A stretch of DNA of 64,000 nt from Agapanthus africanus. Lineage: Eukaryota; Streptophyta; Magnoliopsida; Asparagales; Amaryllidaceae. Shown piece after piece: positions 1 through 8,754 of this stretch (position 1 is the first letter of the stretch; each line of letters starts with the position of its first letter). The stretch is taken from assembly GCA_030015575.1 (NCBI GenBank), contig JASDDO010000018.1:228827138-228891137 (forward strand). Reading direction: 5' to 3'. The notes beneath the pieces are model-generated. The model was not told the origin of the DNA. It saw only the letters and a list, made by a program, of their open reading frames with translations, and ran no database searches. The position numbers and the translations under genes are program-made.

Positions 1-671
1 GTTTTCTTCTCTCTCTCTCCAGGTCGCGACCATGTCATGCCCTAATAAAGATAATAATATGGATGTATTGACCGAACCCGCATGTTGTACTATGCTGGGG
101 AACGTTGGTTCCGTTCTTTCTTATAAGAGTTATAGGACTGAACAGGATATAGGGGAATACCAGGATTCCCATGCCAACCGATTGAAGAAAGTACAAGATG
201 ATGCATTTTCTTCAGGTTTGTTCGTTACAGAGAACTGTTTCTCCATTTACCCTACGTCCTGGGTATTAGATACCGGGTCAGGATCCCATATATGTAATCA
301 GTTACATGGGCTCAGGAAAGGTAGAGAACTTGGAGAAGGTGATAAAGACATTAGAGTTGGAAATGGTGCAATTGTTGCAGCTAAGACTGTCGGGGAATAT
401 CACCTTGCATTGCCTACTGGTAATACTTTAGTTCTGAACGAATGCTATTACATGCCGAACCTGATATGCAACATTATATCGGTTTCTTTATTGGGTAAAG
501 AAGGATATAATTTTGTATTACAGGATAATGTTATGAACATTTTCCGTAACCAAAAGTTGGTTGGATCAGGCACGTTGTGCAATGGCATTTATGTTCTAAA
601 TCAATCAACAGTTCTGAGCATAACAAACACACACAAGAGGAAGAGTTCTTAACTGAACGAATCCTTCTTGT
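1..671 (+). mobile_element. B1 copia interior, left piece (protease region)
   Basis: This is the left visible part of a family B Ty1/copia element whose 5' LTR and leader lie off the left edge. Bases 1-22 are a pyrimidine tract ending in CAG, and a spacer reading DVLTEPACC leads straight into the aspartic protease. The protease motif WVLDTGSGSHIC lies near 260-300 and the domain runs to about 560. No gag zinc knuckle precedes it, and the same short organisation recurs in B2 and B3. The element stops at 671 because A1 is inserted there, and it resumes at 10848. Taken over both pieces, B1 is broken by about five changes. Confidence 0.93.
667..671. repeat. A1 target-site duplication, left
   Basis: CTTGT directly precedes the TGTTAG start of A1. 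The same five bases follow A1 at 10848-10852. Confidence 0.95.
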
Positions 672-2764
672 TGTTAGTGTATATGCCCTAGAGGCCATTA
701 CTGTATCATACTAGTTTGTATATTACTTGATGGAAGCTTGGGATATTCACCTTGTATAAACAATCTTGCTCAATATAGTAGTATGCTACTTGGTTTGTTT
801 CTACTTCAATGTGTACTTGTGTTTATTTCGGTATATCACTTATACACATTAGTGGAGCCCTTAGGATCTTTGCTTGATTACCAGCGTTGTGATGGCAGTC
901 ACACTAGTGGGGGCTGGGTAATCTATAAGCACATCCTTATACAGGTCCCTAGTCGCAGGACTATCGAGACAGGGCATCGATACTCCGGAGTAGACTAGCG
1001 TATGCGCTTCTCATCCCAGTGTGGGAGATGGTCTGTCCCACAGCCATCAGTACGTCGTACTGGAGATAGTATACGGGTGCTCGTTAGGTTACGAGTACAC
1101 TGGACAGGACTCGTCGGGAACTGACAGGTTGGTACTATACCTATCGTCAGTTATCAGTTCCCAGGTGACATGAGTACAGCTTAGTCCGCTGACTTGACAC
1201 TGGCACTTCGCCTCGAGTGTGTTCCCACTGCACTTTGATCACTACCCTACCACGGCTCAAAGGAGTCGTGCAAACAGGTGGTGGTTGGGTGCAGTCCCGA
1301 AGCACTTGGAGGCAGTGACGGTTAGACAGGATTCGTCTCTCCCGGTATTGGGGGTTGACATCGCGCTGTGTCTAGGAGAGCCATTACACGAGTAGTCCCT
1401 GGCCAGGGCAAGCGAGATATACTGGTAGGTTTCCAGTGTTATCTCAGGGTGTTTTGGGCTTCACTCCGACACGACTTGTACCGCTATTGGGGGACTGACG
1501 TTTTACCGCCCCCTAGGCCCGACATGCGATGTATCAGACGAACAGACCGGACTGTACGGAGACTGTCACATTCAGACTCAGTAGGAGTTCAGATGGGGTT
1601 TCACCTCGTCAGCCTTCTTGTCGGCATCTACCTGGGGACCGTTACGCACAGCTAGTGCCGCTTGCGGTCTGTGATTAAACCCACTGCCAGCGTAGTGTCG
1701 AGTCTTTAGAGTCCCACACAGAGGGTATTCGCCTCTGGGCAAAACTGAGTAGAGGTCGCATGGTTTTGCGACAGGGTTCGTTCTCATCAGCGCACTTGTG
1801 CACGTTTGGAGTCCGGACGGATTTTACTGGCTGGCTCTGGTTTGAGTCAGATGCCGGTATATGTTTTAGGGTTGCTTTTATCTCAGTATTCATGTTCCTC
1901 GGAACAAGGATGCAGGTGTGTATGCACGGTTATTTGAGGAAGAGGAAGATGACTTTCATTAGGGTTTCGGAACGGGTGCGTATGCACAGTTGACAGTCGT
2001 CTTTTTCCAAACCCTAATGGATTTGTATTATATCAATTAATAATATATAATAAAATGAAATTGTGTCATGGTTGGTTTTTTGTTGACTTGTTGACCATGG
2101 TTGACTTGTTGACCATGGTTGAAGTTTTGACCATCATCATTACAAAAGAAAGATGCTCTTTGATTCTAGCAAATTCATTTAATGTTTGAAATGATAATGG
2201 TCATTCTAAAACTTTCCATCAACCTTTTCATTTTCATTATTATTATTATTGATAATTCTTTTTCTTTTACATTATGGTTGCAAGAAAGAAAAAGGATAGC
2301 TCATTCTATCATATTCATTCTCTCTCTTCACTTCATCTTCTTCTTCCTCTAGCTAAAGAGAAACCTTCTCATGTGTTGAGAATCCTTCTCTTTAAAAAGA
2401 AAAGCACCCCTTAGACTCTCTCTACTCATTCTAGGTTCAAGGTTTAGCAAGCCGGAAACCCTAGTTCACTCAAAGATCGAGGAAGAGCCCAAAGGTCGAA
2501 CCTTCGAGGTGGATCCATCTTCGACGGAAGAAGGCGACAAGAAGAGAACCATCAACCTCTACAAAAGTTTGAAGAAGAAGGAGTTCAAGTTTAGGTATAA
2601 CCATCCTCATCCGAGTAGCTAACTTTCTTTAGCTTGTATGCTAGTTTTAGTTTAGCTAAAGATCCCGACTTTGCTTAGTCCATGTTGCCCCTTGCGCTAA
2701 AAATTTGATTTTTATACCGTTTCCGCCTCCCCGTAAGAACCGAAGGTCGCAACGTGGACTTACA
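672..2764 (+). repeat. A1 5' LTR
   Basis: The LTR begins TGTTAG and ends ACTTACA, immediately before the primer site. It carries blocks shared with the LTRs of families B and C: the palindrome CCCTGGCCAGGG at 1397-1408, a CTCTCCCGGTATTGGGGG block near 1337, and an AGTCTTTAGAGTCC block near 1699. An AT-rich stretch at 2027-2055 is a possible TATA region, and five W-box cores follow it. Open frames inside it are repeated in the other LTR copy but are not conserved in related LTRs, so I do not call them genes. Confidence 0.97.
2083..2132 (+). promoter_or_regulatory. W-box cluster in A1 5' LTR
   Basis: Five TTGAC[C/T] cores lie in 50 bases, at 2083, 2091, 2101, 2109 and 2127. Four of them form two tandem copies of an 18-base unit. 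TTGACY is the core recognised by plant WRKY factors, and W-boxes or similar stress elements drive some copia LTRs. The 3' LTR carries the same cluster at 10166-10215. Whether the cluster lies upstream or downstream of the transcription start cannot be told from sequence alone. Confidence 0.6.
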
Positions 2765-2765
2765 G

Positions 2766-2777
2766 TGGTATCAGAGC
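2766..2777 (+). other. A1 primer-binding site (tRNA-Met)
   Basis: TGGTATCAGAGC lies two bases after the LTR end. It is the standard site complementary to the 3' end of plant initiator tRNA-Met, which primes minus-strand DNA synthesis. Confidence 0.95.
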
Positions 2778-2944
2778 CTAACTAAACTTAAACTAGCTTG
2801 GTAGTGAAGTGTAACGAAGTTCGGAACCGAAAAATCACAAAACCGGAAAAACAAAACCCTAAGTTTCTGTTGAAATTTTTTCTGCTCTAAATGAAAAACT
2901 TTATACTTGTAAATTCGGCTCAGGGTTTTGTGTGAACACCCAAG

Positions 2945-3047
2945 AAAAACGATGCAGTGATTCGTTCAAACCGCCGCGCTTCCGCCGCACGAGGTAGGCA
3001 TCTGCCGCGGAAGCGCCGTGGTTTGTCGTCTTCTGTGCATCGTTTTT
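2945..3047 (+). other. Large leader stem-loop (A1)
   Basis: The outer arms 2945-2956 and 3036-3047 are perfectly complementary over 12 bases. The inner GC-rich arms 2967-2988 and 3004-3025 pair over about 22 bases with few mismatches. The unpaired spacers between inner and outer stems are 10 bases on each side. Structures at the same place with different sequence occur in C2, B2 and B3, which suggests the fold itself matters. The function is unknown; packaging or dimerisation is a guess. Confidence 0.75.
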
Positions 3048-4756
3048 CGTGCAGTGTGTGTCTGTGTTGGTTTTAGGATTTTTAAAATATATTATATGTG
3101 CCCAGATTTTCCAGAACTGAAATTCACTTTTGGGGTCCTATAATTCCGTATTTTTTTTCCGAACTTCACTGCACTTTGACTATGATGGTTATATCTGTGA
3201 TGCTTGCGTGTATTGAACGTCGGCTAATCGCTATAAGACGATTAGTCGGGGTTATACATGATCTGTGTTTGACATTGGAATGTGTATATGAATATGTTGG
3301 ACTGTCGCGGGTGAATAGCCGGGGTGGATGTGAGATGAGCTTTTGTTTTTCTTTCATTCATTGTAAATGTAAATTGATGTAATAATTATTATTTGTTTGG
3401 CCGCACAACCGGGTCGGGGTTGTAGCCGTCATTGTATAATTCTTTTTACTGTTTTTGCTCCTAGGATAGACCCATGGAGGGGTGCACAAACTGCCGGGTA
3501 CTTGGCGGATAGTTTGCCGCACCCGTAGGGGTCTTGGGTGGGGTATTTGGCTATTCACCGCGACCGTGTTATCCGCTTTTCGTTCCAGGCTCGAAAGGAT
3601 TGCGGATTGCTAGTATATCCAATGTATTCATCTGTGATCTGTAATGTCTATCATTGCTTTCTATTTAGGCGTTGCTTATGTTTTACAGCCGCGCTAGCCC
3701 AGCCCCCGCTCTGTCGTTAGTTAAGTAACCTAACGAGTGATGACGGGACCCCATGGCGAATGCGAATGGCATAAGCGTACGTCATATTTTGGTTGTTTTC
3801 TGCAATGCTAGGAATTAAATGATGGGACGCATTAAAAGTACTAATGCAAGAATATCACGCATTAAAAGAACTAATGCAAGATAATAAACCAAGTTAAAAT
3901 CGTTGGAACACTTTCGAAAAACCACTCGGTTCTTTTCAAAACTAACTTTTAAATGCGGAGCTTGAGCCACTCCTTCTAAAAAGCTATCTCGTTCCATCGA
4001 TTATATCAAGTTCACTACGTTCACGATTTTACCAAAACCATCCGTAGCCCTCCGTCGTTTCATATGAATATTCAACAGTATTCAAGCTGTGTTTGTTGGC
4101 CTTAGTCAATGCACAGTGTTTGGTAGCTGGTGGGTATTCATATGTTGCATAGATAGAATGCGTTGGTTTGGGACAGTCGTATTGCCTTGTTGGCCATAGT
4201 CAAGGGTATATACGGGTGGGTTCAAATTAACCTGGATAACGACGGGAAGAACTTGACATGTGACTTATGATTTGTTGGCCTTAGTCAAGGTCATAAGAGC
4301 ATGGGGCAAAAATCCACATCGGGAGTTTCATAAGTACTGAAACTTGCTAGATTTGCATACCATTTGGAGTGTGATGATTATGGTAGGATTCCTTCATTTT
4401 CGTCACGCGATGATATTTGGATCCCGATCCTACTGTGAGTATATGCTACTCCTCGGGAAATTTCTCACTAAACGATCAATGCTATAAACCTAGTAGGTGC
4501 CTAGAAAGGTGTTAGCGGGGCTACGCACCCAGGGAAAAGAGGTTCTTAAATTAAGGAACTTCGCGAAAGCGTTGGAAAACCTCCCTCGAAGTACCGACAC
4601 TGGCCTGGCTGAACGGTTAAGCAAGAATTGTACGGTGGGATTGATCCCGGCTAATTCTTCCTTTGTGGTTTGAGGAGGGATTCGAGAGACAGTGGGAGCC
4701 ATCCTGTTTAGACAAATTAAAACCATTCTAAACTTGCAAGAGCATCGTGCTAAGTG

Positions 4757-4776
4757 TTTCTTCTCTCCCCCTGCAG
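4757..4776 (+). promoter_or_regulatory. Possible 3' splice acceptor before gag (A1)
   Basis: A pyrimidine run ends in CTGCAG, followed by CGACC, 13 bases before the gag ATG. The same arrangement precedes the coding region in B1, C2, B2 and B3. Some plant copia elements make spliced gag subgenomic RNA, so a leader intron is plausible. I cannot fix a donor site. Confidence 0.45.
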
Positions 4777-4789
4777 CGACCAAATCGAA

Positions 4790-5640
4790 ATGACTGGACT
4801 TAAGTTACTTCTAGATAAAAACATACTGACAGGGCCAAACTACAAAGATTGGCTCAGGAATGTCAAATTGGCAATCGCTTACGACAAGCTGGGGTATCTT
4901 CTTACCACCAAAGCTCCCCCCGTCCCAGGTCCCACCTCCAGCGTCGCGGATAAGGAAATCCGTACGACTTGGGAGATTGACAGCGCGAAGGCCAGGTGCC
5001 TCGTACTTGCCTCGATGGACAACGACCATCAGAGGAGGCACGAGAATATGGATTTGGAATCCATATTTCTTCATACAAAAGAACTGTATGGAGAGCAGTC
5101 TCGTATCGCAAGATACGAAGTGTCGAAGAAGTTATTTTTGACAAAGTTGGCCGTCGGATCATCGGTAGCGGACCACGTGCTTAAGATGATTAGCTACACT
5201 GAGGAGCTCGCGGAACTTGGGACCACGTTGGACAGTGAACTCTATACGGATATAATTCTCCAGTCCCTTCCATCCACTTACGCCCAGTTCATACTGAACT
5301 TCAACTTGCAAGAAAAGGAAGTTGAACTTTCAGAACTCCTCAACCTGCTGAGGAGCGCAGAGGGCACCCTACAGAAGGGTAGGGAAACACCCGCTTTGTT
5401 TGTAGGAGGATCTTCTTCCTCTCGGTCCAAGGCGAAAGCCAAGGGAAAGAGGAAGAAAGCCCCCGCCAAACCAAGAGGCGGTGTTAGTAAAGTGGGTACG
5501 AAGGGAAAGGAAAAGGCAACAAAGATTGCGGGGAAGCTTATTGGAAAGGAAGAGTGCTTCTATTGTCATAAGAGTGGACACTGGAAGAAAGATTGCAGGG
5601 CTTGGAAAGCCAGGACACAGGAACTGAAGCAGGTTGCGGC
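4790..5640 (+). CDS. gag: A1 gag (capsid and nucleocapsid)
   Basis: Gag forms the virus-like particle that packages element RNA in the cytoplasm. The ATG at 4790 was chosen because it opens MTGLKLLLDKNILTGPNY, a typical plant copia gag start, just after the acceptor-like CAG. The middle has the helical capsid character of the family (YKDWLRNVKLAIAYDKLGYL near the start). A basic Lys/Arg-rich stretch precedes a CCHC zinc knuckle, CFYCHKSGHWKKDC, at 5555-5596, which binds RNA. Gag is fused in frame to the protease. A1 is the only element in the window with a recognisable gag, so it could have supplied particles to the gag-less copies. Confidence 0.92.
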
Positions 5641-5689
5641 TTCAGCTTCAGGTGTGTATGTTATTGAAAACTGTCTTTCTATAAACTCT

Positions 5690-5970
5690 ACTTCCTGGGT
5701 ATTGGATACCGGATCAGGATCTCATATCTGTAATTCTTTGCAGGCGTTGAGAAACCGTAGGTTTTTGAAGGCAGGTGACATGACCCTCAGAGTTGCGAAC
5801 GGAGCTAGCATGGATGCTAAAGCCATGGGGGACTATCACCTGGGAATGACAGATGGGCATGTTTTGGTTTTGCGTAATTGCTTTTTTGTACCCAACGCAA
5901 CTTGTAATATCATTTCTGTATCTTTGGTTTCTAAAGAAGGTTATGAATTTGCGTTTGTAAGTAATGTTGT
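5690..5970 (+). CDS. A1 aspartic protease
   Basis: The retroviral-type aspartic protease cuts the polyprotein within the particle. The active-site motif DTGSGS starts at 5705 in the context SWVLDTGSGSHICN. The domain's later conserved part reads CNIISVSLVSKEGY near 5910. It follows gag without a gap and precedes the integrase, which is the normal copia order. Confidence 0.93.
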
Positions 5971-6110
5971 AAACATTCACCTTAATCAAGTTCTGATTGG
6001 GTCAGGTACACTGAGCAATGGTATATACGTATTAAACCAACCACAGATTTTCAATGTCCAGAATACACACAAAAGAAAGTCTCCAGATATCAATCAGGCT
6101 TTCTTATAGC

Positions 6111-6960
6111 ATTGTAGACTGGGTCACATCAATGAGACACGGTTGACTAAGTTACATAAAGAAGGATACTTGGATCCGTTCGAGTATCAGTCTTATGCCA
6201 CTTGTGAATCTTGTCTCATGGGAAAGATGACAAAGACTCCGTTCACTGGACACGGAGAAAGAGCGAGCGAGCTCTTGGGACTCATACACAGTGACGTGTG
6301 TGGTCCAATGTCTACACATGCCCGAAGCGGTTATTCATACTTCATTACTTTCACAGACGATTTCTCTAGGTATGGACATGTCTTCTTAATGAAGCACAAA
6401 TCCGAGGCCTTTGAGAAATTTCGGGATTACAAGAATGAAGTTGAAAAACAAACAGGCAAAAGTATCAAGATCCTAAGATCGGATCGAGGTGGTGAATACT
6501 TGAGTGCCGAGTTCCTGGACTATTTAAAAGAGAATGGTATTCTCTCTCAGCGTACTCCTCCATACACTCCGCAACATAACGGTGTATCAGAAAGGAGGAA
6601 TCGAACCCTATTGGATATGGTTCGTTCCATGATGAGTAAGGCTGAGTTACCGCGATCTTTCTGGGGATATGCACTAGAAACAGCTGCACATCTCTTGAAC
6701 CAAGTTCCTACTAAGACTGTGCCTACCATACCATATCAGATGTGGAGTGGGAAGAAACCCTGTCTTAAAGCCTTTAAGACATGGGGATGTCCGGCTTTTG
6801 TAAAAAAGCAGCATGCGGACAAGCTCGAGGCACGCTCAGTACAGTGCAAGTTTGTGGGATACCCAAAGAACTCCAAGGGGTATCTATTCTATTACGCAGA
6901 GGAGCAAAAAGTCCTTGTTTCTCGTCATGCCCACTTCTTGGAAACTGAGTTTTTGGAAAA
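6111..6960 (+). CDS. A1 integrase
   Basis: Integrase inserts the cDNA into the nuclear genome. The N-terminal zinc module shows HCRLGHIN followed by CESC between about 6111 and 6220. The DDE core runs from about 6260 to 6610 with IHSDVCGP, FTDDFSRYG, RSDRGGEY and NGVSERRNRTL, which carry the catalytic Asp, Asp and Glu. A C-terminal part with GKKPCLKAFKTWGCPAFVK and FVGYPKNSKGYLFYY follows. B1 has a clearly homologous integrase at 10855-11700. Confidence 0.93.
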
Positions 6961-7274
6961 TCAGATAAGTGGGAACGCAGTAGAACTGGATGAAATTCCA
7001 GAACCTCAGACTATTACTGAAAGCTTAGTGGAACCAGAGGGTTCAAAAGAACAGGACATTCCTATGCCGCTCCGCAGAAGTAGTAGGCAGTCTCATCCGC
7101 CAGAGAGATACTACGGTTTTCTCATAGACGGGGATAGAGAGGATTGCATCATAGACTATGATGAGCCTACTAGCTTCCAACAGGCCGTTCAGAGCGTTGA
7201 CTCGGTAAAATGGCTGGATGCAATGCGGACCGAAATGGAGTCCATGTACACCAACAAAGTATAGACGTTGGACA

Positions 7275-8060
7275 TTGCTCCAGACGGGGTAAAACCCGTA
7301 GGATGCAAGTGGATCTTCAAAAGGAAGATTGGTGTAGATGGACAGGTTGAGACCTATAAAGCTAGACTTGTAGCAAAGGGTTTCCGTCAAAGACCTGGCT
7401 TGGACTATGACGAAACCTTTTCTCCAGTGGCTATGCTGAAATCCATTCGGATCCTTCTTGCCATTGCTGCCTTCCACGATTATGAGATTTGGAAGATGGA
7501 CGTAAAAACCGCTTTTCTAAATGGAAGTTTAGAGGAGTGTGTCTATATGGATCAGCCAGAGGGTTTCAATCAGAGTGGGAGCAGCGGAAAGGTGTGCAAG
7601 TTGCTTAAGTCCATCTATGGACTAAAGCAGGCATCGCGGAGTTGGAACATCTGTTTTGATGAGACGGTCAAGGAATTTGACTTTATCAAAAATCCAGATG
7701 AACCATGCATCTATAGTAGATTTGTAGCGAGAACTGTAGTATTCCTTGTTTTATACGTGGATGACATTCTCTTAATAGGAAATGACATTCCTATGCTACA
7801 ATCTGTCAAGGGTTTCTTGTCACACAGGTTCTCCATGAAAGACCTGGGTGATGCCTCTTACATCCTGGGGATCCGGATCCATCGTGATAGATCCAAGAGG
7901 ATATTAGGACTTTCACAGTCCAGGTACATTGACACCGTACTGAAAAGATTCAGTATGGAAGATTCCAAGCGCGGTAACCTACCGGCTTGTCACGGGATCA
8001 CCCTCTCTAAAGAGATGTCTCCCAAGACTGATTTGGAGAGGGATCGCATGTCTATTATAC
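7275..8060 (+). CDS. A1 reverse transcriptase
   Basis: The RNA-dependent DNA polymerase copies element RNA from the tRNA primer. Conserved blocks are ARLVAKGFRQRPGLDYDETF, FSPVAMLKSIR, MDVKTAFLNG and CKLLKSIYGLKQASRSW. The catalytic YVDD is at 7754-7765 in the context FLVLYVDDILLIGND. The order integrase before reverse transcriptase places the element in Ty1/copia rather than Ty3/gypsy. Confidence 0.95.
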
Positions 8061-8249
8061 CCTACGCTTCTGCGGTAGGCTCTATAATGTATGCGATGTT
8101 GTGTACCAGACCGGATGTAGCTTATGCACTGAGTGTAGTAAGCCGGTATCAGTCAAACCCTGGGGAGAAACATTGGATAGCAGTAAAGAACATTCTCAAG
8201 TACCTGAGAAGGACTAAGGAAATGTTCTTGGTGTATGGCGGAAAAGACC

Positions 8250-8740
8250 TCCAGATCGAGGCCTTTGCTGACTCCAGCTTCCAGAGTGACAAGGATGATT
8301 CCAAGTCCATGTCGGGTTTTGTCTTTACCCTCAATGGATGGGCGGTGTGTTGGAAGAGTTCCAAACAGGAAACCGTTGCAGACTCGACTATGGAAGCGGA
8401 ATACATCGCTGCATCTGATGCCGCAAAAGAAGCTGTCTGGATGAGGAAGTTCTTGAAAGAACTTCAGGTGGTTCCGTCCATTGTTGATCCAATACCTCTG
8501 TATTGCGACAACAACGGGGCTATAGCTTTAGCGAAGGAACCCAGGTCCCATCAGAGATCCAGGCACATCTTGAGGCGGTATCACCTGATCAGGGAGATCG
8601 TGGATCGCAAGGAGATCGAGGTTCGGAGGGTTGCTTCAGAAGAAAACACTGCAGATCCATTCACCAAGGCCTTACCCCAGACTCAGTTCGAGCGGCTGAT
8701 CGAGATGATAGGTCTTCGGTACGCCAGTTCATGGCCTTAG
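8250..8740 (+). CDS. A1 RNase H and polyprotein end
   Basis: RNase H degrades the RNA strand of the RNA-DNA hybrid. The domain shows FADSSFQSDKDDSKSMSGF, VADSTMEAEYIAASDAAKEA, LYCDNNGAIALAKEP and HILRRYHLIREIVDR. The end reads ADPFTKALPQTQFERL and the polyprotein closes with ASSWP at 8740, only 14 bases before the 3' LTR. Confidence 0.94.
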
Positions 8741-8743
8741 TGC

Positions 8744-8754
8744 AAGTGGGAGAT
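8744..8754 (+). other. A1 polypurine tract
   Basis: AAGTGGGAGAT abuts the 3' LTR start. Such tracts prime plus-strand DNA synthesis. The same tract occurs in B1 and, with small changes, in B2, B3, C1 and C2. Confidence 0.85.

Larger units (their letters stand above)
2778..4789 (+). other. A1 untranslated leader
   Basis: A 2.0-kb leader lies between the primer site and gag, and I see no convincing protein gene in it. It holds a large stem-loop (2945-3047), three copies of a TTGTTGGCC..AGTCAA motif near 4092, 4186 and 4271, a short GAAA-loop hairpin at 4562-4571, a block at 4579-4619 shared with families B and C, and a pyrimidine tract ending in CAG at 4776. Long leaders of this kind carry packaging and dimerisation signals in other copia elements. 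That role is inferred here. Confidence 0.85.

Noticed and set aside
1368-1655. Open frame of 95 codons repeated at 9451-9738
   Set aside because: It recurs only because both are LTR copies of A1. Related LTRs of other families do not keep it open, and it has no recognisable domain.
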